From: Limnoperna fortunei
Lineage: Eukaryota; Mollusca; Bivalvia; Mytilida; Modiolidae
Assembly (NCBI GenBank): GCA_944474755.1
Contig: OX104123.1
Span: 67,077,898 to 67,141,897, forward strand
Direction of reading: 5' to 3'
DNA length: 64,000 nt
The number at the start of each line of letters is the position of its first letter. Position 1 is the first letter of the stretch. Under the pieces are notes generated by a model. The model worked only from the letters and a program-made list of their open reading frames with translations, was not told where the DNA came from and did not search any database. A program made the translations under genes and the position numbers. This document shows, piece by piece, positions 22,326 to 33,369 of this stretch.

Positions 22326-25080
22326 GTCCATTAAACATTCCACAACCTCAGTGTTGACATGCATGTGATTAATATTAAATGACTAACTACCTTAACCACT
22401 CAGCCACCGAGGCCCCTAATATTAAATGACTAACTACCTTAACCACTCAGCCACCGAGGCCCCTAATATTAAATGACTAACTACCTTAACCACTCAGCTA
22501 CCGAGGCCTCTAATATTAAATGACTAACTACCTTAACCACTCAGCCACCGAGCCCCTAATATTAAATGACTAACTACCTTAACCACTCAGCCACCGAGGC
22601 CCTTAATATTAAATGACTAACTACCTTAACCACTCAGCCACCGAGGCCCCTAATATTAAATGACTAACTACCTTAACCACTCAACCACCGAGGCCCCTAA
22701 TATTAAATGACTAACTACCTTAACCACTCAGCCACCGAGGCCCCTAATATTAAATGACTAACTACCTTAACCACTCAGCCACCGAGGCCCCTAATATTAA
22801 ATGACTAACTACCTTAACCACTCAGCCACCGAGGCCCCTTATATTAAATGACTAACTACCTTAACCACTCAACCACCGAGGCCCCTAATATTAAATGACT
22901 AACTACCTTAACCACTCAGCCACCGAGGCCCCTAATATTAAATGACTAACTACCTTAACCACTCAGCCACCGAGGCCCCTAATATTAAATGACTAACTAC
23001 CTTAACCACTCAGCCACCGAGGCCCCTAATATTAAATGACTAACTACCTTAACCACTCAGCCACCGAGGCCCTTAATATTAAATGACTAACTACCTTAAC
23101 CACTCAGCCACCGAGGCCCCTAATATTAAATGACTAACTACCTTAACCACTCAACCACCGAGGCCCCTAATATTAAATGACTAACTACCTTAACCACTCA
23201 GCCACCGAGGCCCCTAATATTAAATGACTAACTACCTTAACCACTCAGCCACCGAGGCCCCTAATATTAAATGACTAACTACCTTAACCACTCAGCCACC
23301 GAGGCCCCTTATATTAAATGACTAACTACCTTAACCACTCAACCACCGAGGCCCCTAATATTAAATGACTAACTACCTTAACCACTCAGCCACCGAGGCC
23401 CCTAATATTAAATGACTAACTACCTTAACCACTCAGCCACCGAGCCCCTAATATTAAATGACTAACTACCTTAACCACTTAGCCACCGAGCCCCTAATAT
23501 TAAATGACTAACTACCTTAACCACTCAGCCACCGAGCCCCTAATATTAAATGACTAACTACCTTAACCACTCAGCCACCGAGGCCTCTAATATTAAATGA
23601 CTAACTACCCTAACCACTCAGCCACCGAGGCCCCTAATATTTAATGACTAACTACCTTAACCACTCAGCCACCGAGGCCCCTAATATTAAATGACTAACT
23701 ACCTTAACCACTCAGCCACCGAGGCCCCTAATATTAAATGACTAACTACCTTAACCACTCAGCCACCGAGGCCTCTAATATTAAATGACTAACTACCTTA
23801 ACCACTCATCCACCGAGGCCTCTAATATTAAATGACTAACTACCTTAACCACTCAGCCACCGAGGCCCCTAATACTAAATGACTAACTACCTTAACCACT
23901 CAGCCACCGAGGCCTCTAATATTAAATGACTAACTACCTTAACCACTCAGCCACCGAGGCCCCTAATACTAAATGACTAACTACCTTAACCAATCAGCCA
24001 CCGAGCCCCTAATACTAAATGACTAACTACCTTAACCACTCAGCCACCGAGGCCTCTAATATTAAATGACTAACTACCTTAACCACTCATCCACCGAGGC
24101 CTCTAATATTAAATGACTAACTACCTTAACCACTCAGCCACCGAGGCCCCTAATACTAAATGACTAACTACCTTAACCACTCAGCCACCGAGGCCTCTAA
24201 TATTAAATGACTAACTACCTTAACCACTCAGCCACCGAGGCCCCTAATACTAAATGACTAACTACCTTAACCAATCAGCCACCGAGCCCCTAATACTAAA
24301 TGACTAACTACCTTAACCACTCAGCCACCGAGGCCCCTAATATTAAATGACTAACTACCTTAACCACTCAGCCACCGAGGCCCCTAATATTAAATGACTA
24401 ACTACCTTAACCACTCAGCCATTGAGGCCCCTAATATTAAATGACTAACTACCTTAACCACTCAGCCACCGAGCCCCTAATATTAAATGACTAACTACCT
24501 TAACCACTCAGCCACCGAGCCCCTAATATTAAATGACTAACTACCTAAACCACTCAGCCACCGAGCCCCTAATATTAAATGACTAGCTACCTTAACCACT
24601 CAGCCACCGAGGCCTCTAATATTAAATGACTAACTACCTTAACCACTCAGCCACCGAGGCCTCTAATACTCAATGACTAACTACCTTAACCACTCAGCCA
24701 CCGAGGCCCCTAATATTAAATGACTAACTACCTTAACCACTCAGCCACCGAGGCCTCTAATATTAAATGACTAACTACCTTAACCACTCAGCCACCGAGG
24801 CCCCTAATATTAAATGACTAACTACCTTAACCACTCAACCACCGAGGCCCCTAATATTAAATGACTAACTACCTTAACCACTCAGCCACCGAGGCCTCTA
24901 ATATTAAATGACTAACTACCTTAACCACTCAGCCACCGAGGCCCCTAATATTAAATGACTAACTACCTTAACCACTCAGCCACCGAGGCCCCTAATACTA
25001 AATGACTAACTACCTTAACCAATCAGCCACCGAGCCCCTAATACTAAATGACTAACTACCTTAACCACTCAGCCACCGAG
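22326..25080 (-). repeat. 47-bp satellite derived from the 5' end of the tRNA-headed SINE
   Basis: About 57 tandem copies of a 46-47 bp unit (array proper from 22369). On the reverse strand each unit starts GGGGCCTCGGTGGCTGAGTG and continues through TTAAGGTAGTTAGTCATTTA to AATATTA. The first ~30 bases equal the SINE head with its pol III A box; no B box is present. At the left border (22326-22370) the SINE continues past the unit into CAACACTGAGG, showing the parent copy. Variant units recur every 470 bp (10 units) in the first half and every 281 bp (6 units) in the second, so the array grew by amplifying blocks. Confidence 0.95.
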
Positions 25081-25280
25081 TCTGTTTTTATTTTAAATAT
25101 TTGATTATCGCACTTATTACTTCTTATTCAAATTTTAATTTATATATACCAATCATTATTTCAATAAATCTAGAACGAAAGTCAGAGCACACATGCCATA
25201 ATTCAAAAGATTGTTGTATATAAAAAACAAAAAGAACCAATTTGCCAAAGTAAAATAATATAAAATGTTAATTTCATTAG

Positions 25281-25579
25281 GTATTGGTCATCCGTATCTA
25301 CAGACTGTTCCTGTTGACATCACTCTGTGTGAGGTATCAGGAATCATTGGTAATTGTGCGGTACACCTTGGAATAGAGTTGGATCTAGACTTTAACCAAA
25401 TTGAGGACACCACATACAGATACAAGAACATATTTGACCAGAATTATGACATTCTAATGAAGTGGAAAAATAAATACATGGCAACTACTGGAACACTTCG
25501 TACACTCATGCATGTTCTTTATGTTATTGATAAAAGAAGGTGCAAATTTCTGAAAGAAAAGTATAAAAGAGATTATTAA
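25281..25579 (+). CDS. Candidate terminal exon with death-fold domain
   Basis: A plus-strand open segment directly after an acceptor (TTAATTTCATTAG), entered in phase 1 and ending in TAA at 25577-25579. The ~99 residues run from GIGHPYLQTVPVDITLCEVS through LGIELDLDFNQIEDTTYRY, FDQNYDILMKWKNKY and GTLRTLMHVLYVIDKRRC. The pattern is amphipathic helices, an L(G)xELxL(D)xxxIE segment, a YDxLxKW helix and a GTLxxLxxxLxxIxR helix. It fits the death domain of adaptor and receptor proteins in apoptosis and innate immunity. AATAAA at 25975 could be its polyadenylation signal. Upstream exons of this gene were not identified. An upstream ATG (25265) lies before the acceptor and is probably intronic. 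Confidence 0.6.
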
Positions 25580-26650
25580 TTCCTATGACATCAGACATAT
25601 TGCCTGTTCAGCTCACAATTTAAATACTATATCTCCTTAGAATCAGTATTGATTCATTTAAAGTTTAATTCTGTGGGTAAGAGGACGATTAATTAATGGC
25701 TGAAGTAACTAATGTATCCGAATGGGCTGAATGCACTGTCAAAGATGCAAATTAAGGTTTTCATGCTATTACATTTTTCGTTAAACCATTTTTGTGTGCT
25801 GTGGTATATTTATTTCACATTACTGTTTGACTTCTTAGTGAATCATTATATATTTATATTTTGATAACTAATCTGTACTGCATGATTTGAAGTATTGTGA
25901 CTAGCAAGTCAGTTACATTGTAGAGAGTTAATTAACAATTTTGTAATTTTGTTATAACTGACTATTTTTTTTTAAATAAATGTGACATGTTATTATGTGT
26001 TAATCTTATTTTATAATGGAAGCTGTATGTTCCAGAAAGAAAACAGAATGTGAATGTAGCTACCTGGAACACAATCGATGTCCGTTGTTGAGGTGTGGTG
26101 TAGGTCCACAGGAAAGTTGTACTCCTAAGAACAGTGAATGTAGTACTTGGAACCACTAGGAAATCAATACACATTTTTGTACTTTAGGTTTAAATTAAGA
26201 ACTGTCTAATATGAGTCTTGTGCGACCCAGGGCTCCAATTTTTTTTTTACAATAACCATCTTAATTGTCATAAAATTTACAAGTGTCAAACTAGATGTGT
26301 GGGTAATATATGGTAGAAGTACCAATATGGCTATTTGGTAAAGAATTTTCTTAAATCAGGCTGTGGGTAAAGTAAACCTTCATTGTACAAAGCATTATAC
26401 ACTGCTCACATCACTCTGTCGTTCCTGGATCCGTATATTTTACGTCAATAACATTACCAATATGTCACAATTTTCCGGTAACTTAGTTAAAAATCGAGAG
26501 TGGCATCTATGATTTTATGATCCGTCGACGCAATGCAAAGATGTTTGAGTCGATGTTAGTCAGTAAACTAAAAATAACTGAGACATACTACGTGCGTCTG
26601 TTATAACATTCCTTAATTTAGTGTTGGTTTCATTTAAAGACATATTTTAT
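25580..26650 (+). other. Presumed 3' UTR and spacer
   Basis: AATAAA at 25975-25980 is the first good polyadenylation signal after the death-fold exon. No further coding or repeat features are recognised. A minus-strand open frame (25962-26174) overlaps the putative 3' end and has no domain signal. Confidence 0.4.
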
Positions 26651-26669
26651 ACATATTGACTATGGACAA

Positions 26670-26735
26670 GGTGTGCTCGACTGCCACCCTAATTGGCAAT
26701 GATTCCCAGTTGTCCTCCGAAGGTCCGGGGAACCC
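26670..26735 (+). mobile_element. Fragment of the tRNA-headed SINE body
   Basis: It matches the central part of the SINE: CAAGGTGTGCTCGACTGCCA, AATTGGCAATGATTCCCAGT, CCGAAGGTC. Head and tail are missing. Confidence 0.65.
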
Positions 26736-26829
26736 AGCCTGTAATCCGACATCATTAGAATAGGACAAAAGAAGATCCGTCAAGCAGCCTCTTTTACAGA
26801 AGGACTGGACAACAGAAACTTTTTAACGA

Positions 26830-27410
26830 CATAATAGAGTATATCATCCAAAAATATAATAGTAATAGACAACATCACTCGAGGGCAATAAGAACACTAC
26901 TCAAGAGGTTGTTTACAAAACAAATACAGCACACCCGTCTATTTTGTAGTAGGAATACAAGGATACAATCAGACATATCTTAGAGAAGAAGTGGAGCACG
27001 TGCTAAGAAGGTACTCTAGCTTCGTGATCCAAAATAAATAGACAATATGATGATATACATGCAGTAAAAAATGATAAAAATATTTCTTAGGTAAGAATAG
27101 AACACATCATTTAAGCAATATTCTTACAATACCAGAAACACATTCTGCTCAACCAGTCGTGTTAAATGTAGTATAGAGACCCCTTTCATAAGGTCATAGA
27201 ACGAATAGAGCACACCGCACAAATCGCTGTCCTGAGTACAAATAGAGCACGTCTATAATGAAATTTTCTTAAATCAGGAATCGGACACAAAAATCAAGAC
27301 GCTTTCTGTATGTATAGAGTACAACATTCGAACATCTTTCTTATGAAATTCTAGAAGTAGAGCACACCACTAAAGAACCTTTTTCTCTGTAGGAATACAG
27401 CAGACCTGAC
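26830..27410 (+). repeat. Degenerate repeat with ATAGAGCACA motif
   Basis: The motif (A)ATAGAGCACA or close variants (ATAGAACACA, ATACAGCACA, GTAGAGCACA, ATAGAGTACA) recurs every ~40-70 bp. It is usually followed by YCA-C-AA and a TTTCTTA-type segment. The copies are too diverged for a clean unit length. It is probably an old minisatellite. Confidence 0.4.
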
Positions 27411-27419
27411 CAAATGCAT

Positions 27420-29035
27420 ACGAAATATAAAGTTTCTAACAGAAACATGTGTAATTTGTTCAAATTTATAAAGATCATTGAACTCGTTTATTTTGTAAGA
27501 AATCTTTTAATATTTGTAAGAAATGTTTCGTGAATCGACAATACATGAATACCTACTGAAAAGCTGAAAATAATAGGCAAGGGATGGTTGAAGAATTAGT
27601 GCAAAAGTCCTCGATATTACAAAAGTGGGTTCATACACCGTAGAAGACATCGCTGTTATTAAAATAAATATAAAAAACAAGATCGTTAAATTTGTATTTG
27701 TATAAAAAAGTGGCAATATGTTTTTTTTTTTTTTTTTTATTTCAGCTTATCGGTTTAACGTTGTGTAATGTCATTTAAAGAGAGACAACATAATTACACA
27801 TGCAGCGTTGACGATCCCATCCCGCCATATTTTAATTGCTTCATTTTAAATACTAGATGAACTAGTAGGAGTAGATTTTGAAACTGGTGGGATCAAGTTC
27901 GGCAGGTGCTAAAAATATACGACCCCTGTGTATGCAATGTTTTTCCATTTGACACAAATTTAAATATTTTCAGATAAAAAGCTGGGATAAATAACTCGTT
28001 ATCTCTAAAGGCAAAGAACAAAGGCATGATTAAATTAACCGAGATTCAACGATGCATATTTTACAAGTTAAGTTATTTAATAAAAAAAGTAAAATATATA
28101 TCAGCCATCGAGTCAATTTTACATTTTTTACGAAATTTACTTTCACAGCACACTGGTGTTGCTTATCTTTAGATTTTTTTATCTAGTTGATTGTAATATT
28201 TTTGCCATCTGATTTTATTTTAATCTAATGTCCCTGTCAAATCCTTGTTTATTTTAAGGAATATTTCGAATTTCTGAACAGGTCAGACAGAGTATAATAA
28301 CCTGTCTGTATAACTTGTTCAGAAATCGTAACTATTCCTAATAATTTAATTTTAACATAATACATGACACTTTTAACAGTACAACAGCGACGACACCATG
28401 GGAATATCTAAATTTTAAGGACATAAGAATACGTCATGTGACCAAAGTAAGTTATATTGTATAACCTGTTTCTTCATTTGAATTGGCCAACTATATTTTA
28501 GCTAACAAAGCATATTAAACTACATTGCTTATGACATTAAGATGTAAGATTTCGCAAATTAAAGGCGGGAACAATATGATGTTACTCTCATAATTAACAA
28601 GTCATATATAGATTGCTAATGTTGAATTCATATACATTAAGATAGACAACCTATTAACGATAATTATTGATGCTAGGAAATATTTGTGACCATAGTTACA
28701 ACATTTACAATTAATCATATTCTCATCCTCGTTCGGATTTTTTCCTTTATATCTACATGTGTTGCCCGGTCCGCTAAGCTGATACGCGGATTTCTACAGA
28801 GAACTTGATCATTGTAAATTGTTATTGCCACAAAACAAGATCAAGAAAACTTCTCTTTATAAAAACATCCGTTGATATTTACTCGAACATTACAACGATT
28901 CCGCGTAATCAGGTTCTGAACATGTACATCATACTGACCACGGAACTATTTTTCCGCACACACATGTTCCGTATAACTCGCTAGTAACTATTAACAAACT
29001 GAGGTTTCCAATTACAAGTGCCTTTTAGTGTTTGA
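27420..29035. other. AT-rich spacer with one imperfect hairpin
   Basis: The only structure seen is an inverted repeat at ~28255-28345: TTTCTGAACAGGTCAGACAG against CTGTCTGTATAACTTGTTCA. Outer extensions GGAATA/TATTCC give arms of ~40 bases. No coding signal. Confidence 0.45.
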
Positions 29036-29039
29036 TGAC

Positions 29040-29500
29040 CAGAAAACGAGTAAGCAATGACTGCCTATAATTAGAGACTTATCGCAGTTGGAAACGGGTA
29101 AGTGGTGTCTGCCTCTAATTAGACACCCGTTGCAGCAGGAAACGAGTAAGGAGTGTCTGCCTCTAATTAGACACCCGTTGCAGCAGGAAACGAGTAAGGA
29201 GTGTCTGCCTCTAATTAGACACCCGTTGCAGCAGGAAACGAGTAAGGAGTGTCTGCAGCTAATTACACACCCGTCGCAGCAGGAAACGAGTAAGCAGTGC
29301 CTGCCTCTAATTACACACCCGTCGGTAGCTGGACATGAGTAAGCAGTATCTCCCCCAAAATAGACACCCGTCGAAGCAGGAAACGAGTACGCAGTGCTTG
29401 CTCCTAAATAGAAACCCGTCGTAGCTGGAAACGCGTAAGCAGTGCCTGACTCTAATTACACACCCGTCGTACCTGAAAACGAGTAAGAGGTGTATGCCTC
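29040..29500 (+). repeat. 48-bp minisatellite (about nine copies)
   Basis: The unit contains GAAACGAGTAAG, GTGTCTGCCTCTAATTA and CACCCGT-GCAGCAG. The first copies are nearly identical and later ones diverge. Because 48 is a multiple of 3, a plus-strand frame stays open (29088-29342) and reads a 16-residue repeat, but there is no evidence that it is a gene. The array directly abuts the truncated RT of the gypsy relic. Confidence 0.9.
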
Positions 29501-29504
29501 TAAT

Positions 29505-30486
29505 AAACTATCCTTCTTGGTTCTCTGATTCTGTTTACGATAATCCACGCACAGACGGAGTTTAACATTCTTCTTACGTACACGAACAACATTAGAGGCC
29601 CACTGACTGCTAGATGGTCTTATAGTTTAATTAGAGTGTAGTGTACGAATCTTTTATTTCGTCATAAATGGCTGATGGTATTCGACTACACCTTTCCTTC
29701 AATGGCTTATCTAGGAGGTCAATGTGATGTTTCACTTTGGTGTTTCCAATATCTGTATCATCTTTAGCAAATATATCCTCGAATGATAGTATCAAATCTG
29801 TTCCTGTTTTCAGTTGTTCATCTGTAAGGTCATTCTGTAAAATTTTAATTTGGTCTATTACTGATGGTGAAGAAGTTGAATTCTGAGTATTCTTGCTCTG
29901 ATGTTGAATAATAACAGGTTGAATCTGGCAAAGTATTGCACTAGGTGGAATAGTTATTGTGCTGGTAGTTACATTTGACATCTGTACTTTGATAAGCCCA
30001 TTCTCCTTAAATGTGTACTCAATGAGTCCTGGTTCAACTTATAAATCTTTCCAGTCAGGTTGAAGCTCTGAAGAAAGTAACATTGCTAGTGTAGTACTGT
30101 ATGGAATTTCTTTATCTGTTTGTCCTAGTCTGAACTGTTGTACTAGACTTGATGATTATTGGAGTCTTCTCTGAATTCGTGTTAATAGCTAAAGTGTTGT
30201 TTCGTCGAATTATTTCCTTTTCCCTGAGTGTAATTGCTCTGAAAGTAAGATACCATAGTGTGGTAAGGTCCGATGACTGTAGAAAACGGTTTCCATTACG
30301 CTGTTTCAGTGTGTCCATAATGGATTGAAGAATGTTGGTTCCAAGAAGAAATGGAACATGGCCATTGTAATTGCTGTCGGAAAACAATAAGTATGATGCA
30401 AGAATCGGAATCGGTTTGATGTGGAAGTTGAATGTTTGTCTCAATATAACCTTCATAAGGTAAGTGCTGTCCTCCAGCACTTTCAA
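29505..30486 (-). pseudogene. Ty3/gypsy pol relic (RT N-terminal part)
   Basis: On the minus strand, a linker region (30112-30486) is followed by KVKHHIDLLDKPLKERCSRI (29631-29981). After a frame change comes RPSSSQWASNVVRVRKKN and then KLRLCVDYRKQNQRTKK (29510-29615). The RPSxSxWASxVVxVRKK and LCVDYR motifs are blocks 1-2 of gypsy-type reverse transcriptase. The YxDD block, RNase H and integrase are missing: the element ends where the minisatellite starts. Stops and frameshifts make it non-functional. Confidence 0.75.
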
Positions 30487-30812
30487 TGTCGAGTAAGGAG
30501 TTGATAGATTTCGATTGGAATATCCAAAAATTTAGTCTTGTAATGACTGTTAATAAGTGTAGATACCGTAAATCCAGTATCCAATAAAGTTTTGACTTCT
30601 ATACCATGTAGTATCAAAACATCTTCTGTAGGTTTACAAAAAATGCCTGGTGATAAAATAGATGTTGATGTAGGACCTGATAAAGTTGCTACTGAACACA
30701 AGCCTATTGATGGTCCTGATCCATAGGCTTTCTCCTGTTTAAATAATCTTTCTTTGGTAGAATGGCAACACATCCTCTCTTCAAGTGACCTGGTTATCCA
30801 CACTTGGGCATC
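30483..30812 (-). pseudogene. Ty3/gypsy zinc knuckle and retropepsin relic
   Basis: On the minus strand, downstream of the SINE, is a CCHC knuckle remnant (PGHLKRGC after a stop, its first cysteine lost by a small indel). A retropepsin-like region with LLDTGFTVSTLI follows. The DTG triad is the aspartic protease active site of retroelements. It is continuous with the gag fragment at 31107-31999, from which it is separated only by the SINE. Confidence 0.7.
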
Positions 30813-30826
30813 TCCTTGTCATGCCG

Positions 30827-31092
30827 ATTGATCGATTGATTGAATGGTGTTTTAACGCCACTTTCATCAATTTTTCAGCTATATCATGGCGTCCAGTTTT
30901 TATTGGGGGAGGAAGCCGGAGTACCCGGAGAAAACCCCCGACCAGCGGTAGGAAAACTGGCAATACTTGTCAATTTATATTGGAGTCGAGTACACCCTGC
31001 ATGCAGTAAGAATCGAACCCGCAATCTCAGTGTTGACAGACCACGTAATCAATAGTAGACGAACTACCTTAACCACTCGGTCATCGAGGCCC
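30827..31092 (-). mobile_element. tRNA-headed SINE inserted in gypsy gag, with target duplication
   Basis: A complete reverse-strand copy of the 15.8 kb SINE: an ATTGATTGATCGATTGATTG-type tail at the left, B box around 31010, A box near 31075. CCTTGTCATGCCGA (30813-30826) and CCTTGTCTTGCCGA (31093-31106) flank it, 13 of 14 bases identical. The insertion falls just before the nucleocapsid zinc knuckle. Confidence 0.85.
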
Positions 31093-31106
31093 CCTTGTCT
31101 TGCCGA

Positions 31107-31999
31107 GCTGATGGTATATCTGAGTGTTAGTACCCTTTACTTTTTGTCTGTACTGTTGTTGGTCATTACTGTTCTGTCTATCCTTTCCTCTATCATTTCT
31201 GTTATCTATCCTTGTCTCTAATACATCCCTTCTAGTGGTCAGTTGCTGTATGAGGCCTTTCACTTCATCAAACTGTTGTAACATAGGATCAAATGCTACA
31301 GCTGCCTTAGATGGATGTGGCTTATCAGTTTTCTTCTCCTCATGATCTCTATCAATCTGCCTAAGTGCAACCCTCAATTCATCAAAATCATGGATGGTAT
31401 CAAACTTACGAGACCTGGTATATCCTTTTACACTTATCGCAATCCATTCCACAACATTGAGTGCAGCATGCTGTTCAATCTTGTGGTGGACAATATCTTT
31501 TTCCACAGCACGGCCTATAAGATCCTCCAAGCAACTACTCCAATTAGTGACTGACTCATCATCAGACTGCTTGGCTCTGCAGAATTGCCCATGTAAACCC
31601 CTTTTCCATATGTACTGTCCAATTTCCTTAGTATATCTGGCACACAACAGCACTAGGTCCTATGTACATAGCTACCATGCCTGTATCCCATTTGAGAGAG
31701 CGGCGGACTGCATAGACAACTGTGTCAGGGTCATTTAACTTATCGTTCAAGAGGTTACACACTGCATAGCTCCACAGATCATAAGACCCTTGTTGTTAGT
31801 TCCAGAAAACACACCATGAATCTAAGGTGGTTCACGGTATCTGGCTTTGGGTACTGTTTTCTGATGTTGGCTCTTCTCATGCTCCTGTTTTGGTGTAAGT
31901 TCTCCACTAGCAGCTAGATACCTCATCATCCATTCTGAAGTCAGATATATTTTCTCATGAAATCTTCGTCGGAAATATGATTAACTTTGGTAGACATGG
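31107..31999 (-). pseudogene. Ty3/gypsy gag relic
   Basis: The minus strand starts at MSTKVNHISDEDFMRKY (31999), is soon broken by stops, and regains a long open segment (31107-31653). That segment has a capsid-like region (YIWKRGLHGQFCRAKQSDDE, VTNWSSCLEDL) and a basic/glutamine-rich tail. Capsid region then basic linker then CCHC knuckle is standard gag order for gypsy elements. It is broken by frameshifts at the N-terminus and by the SINE at the C-terminus. No LTR was recognised upstream. Confidence 0.65.
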
Positions 32000-33330
32000 T
32001 GATAAATAATCAAAGTTCAAACAAAGTGTAAAGTATATATTAAGTACTACAATCTGAAATACAAACAAAAAATTAGAAAAATGTCTGAAATCAATTTAAA
32101 TAAGAAAAAAAAATAATAATCTGGAATTTAAACTAAAAAGTCCGAAAATAAGTTCAAACTAGCTGAAAGAAAATATGAAAATATCTTAAATAAAACTTGA
32201 AATATGTATAACTAATAAGAACCTACAAAAATAGAGACTATCTACAAAAGAAAACAAATGAAACTACGAAAATTTTGAAATAAATTAAATAATTTGAAAT
32301 AAAGTTAAAAACACCAATAAATATTAAGTACCTAGTAAGAAAAGATATAAAAATTACCTAAAATAAGAAAAAAAAAAACAGAAACAATTTATGCCAGAAA
32401 AAAAAACAAGATTAAATATCTATAAGAAATAAAAATAATTTATACCAGAAAAGAAAGATTAAATTCATGCAATAGAAATAAAGTTACATGTATTAAAAAC
32501 AAATTAAAAGAATTATCACCTGAAACTAAATATGCAAGCTGAAAAGAAAAACAGAAATAAATGTTAATGTCCTATAACAATCAGAAAACCAAAAAATAAG
32601 ATTAGATAACCATACGCAAATAAAAAAGTAAGATAAACTTACTAAACGAAAGGAAATGACCTATCAAAGATAATTATCGGAAATATAAAAAAATGTACTA
32701 GTATCTAAAATTTATAGGAAATCATTGAAGATTAATCAATAGAAATATCTCAAAGTACAAGTATAAATAAACTGAAACAAAACAAATTATATAGTAAATG
32801 TACCAGGGACTGAAAAAAAATTAATGCATACTGTGAACAAGAACAAGAGTAATACGAAATACAAAATCTGAAAGGCAATATTAATTTCAAAACATGCATA
32901 CTGTGAACAAGAACAAGAGTAATACGAAATACAAAATCGGAAAGGTAAAATTAATTTCAAAACAAAAAAACCAATGTTACAGTGAAATACAAATTAGAAA
33001 ATATGAAATCAAAATAATAAACAATGTTATCGAAGTACTATTCTGAAAAAAAATGTATATCAAGTATAAATAAGTGAAGCTAAACTATCAAGACTAAATA
33101 AACTGAATGCAATATCTGAAACAAACGAAGACAAAAAATATAATTAATAGCCTAAAAACTAAATTTTAGAAGCAAAATATGAATTAGTACAAAATATTTC
33201 AATCAATACACAATGAATGACACCTTCAGGATATAAAACCCAAACTTGGACATGAGTTGTAAAGCTTATACGTCTATCAAATCAAAATAAAATAGAAAAA
33301 CTAACGTATCTATATAAATAAACGATAAAG
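32000..33330 (+). repeat. A/purine-rich low-complexity region with a local duplication
   Basis: This 1.3 kb is dominated by A, with recurring (A)n-T/C-TGAAA and AATAA-type words. A 65-71 bp segment starting CATACTGTGAACAAGAACAA occurs twice in a row (32827 and 32897). It may be a badly decayed short-period repeat. No coding potential. Confidence 0.6.
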
Positions 33331-33369
33331 ACAGTCAGAGGATACCTCAACTGCATATCAAACAAATTA

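Noticed and set aside
22369..25080. CRISPR array
   Set aside because: Uniform 47-bp units with no variable spacers, in a eukaryotic context, and derived from a SINE. It is a satellite.
29088..29342. Secreted repeat protein with 16-residue repeats
   Set aside because: The 48-bp minisatellite keeps any frame open. There is no signal peptide, no splice context and the repeat decays without frame preservation.
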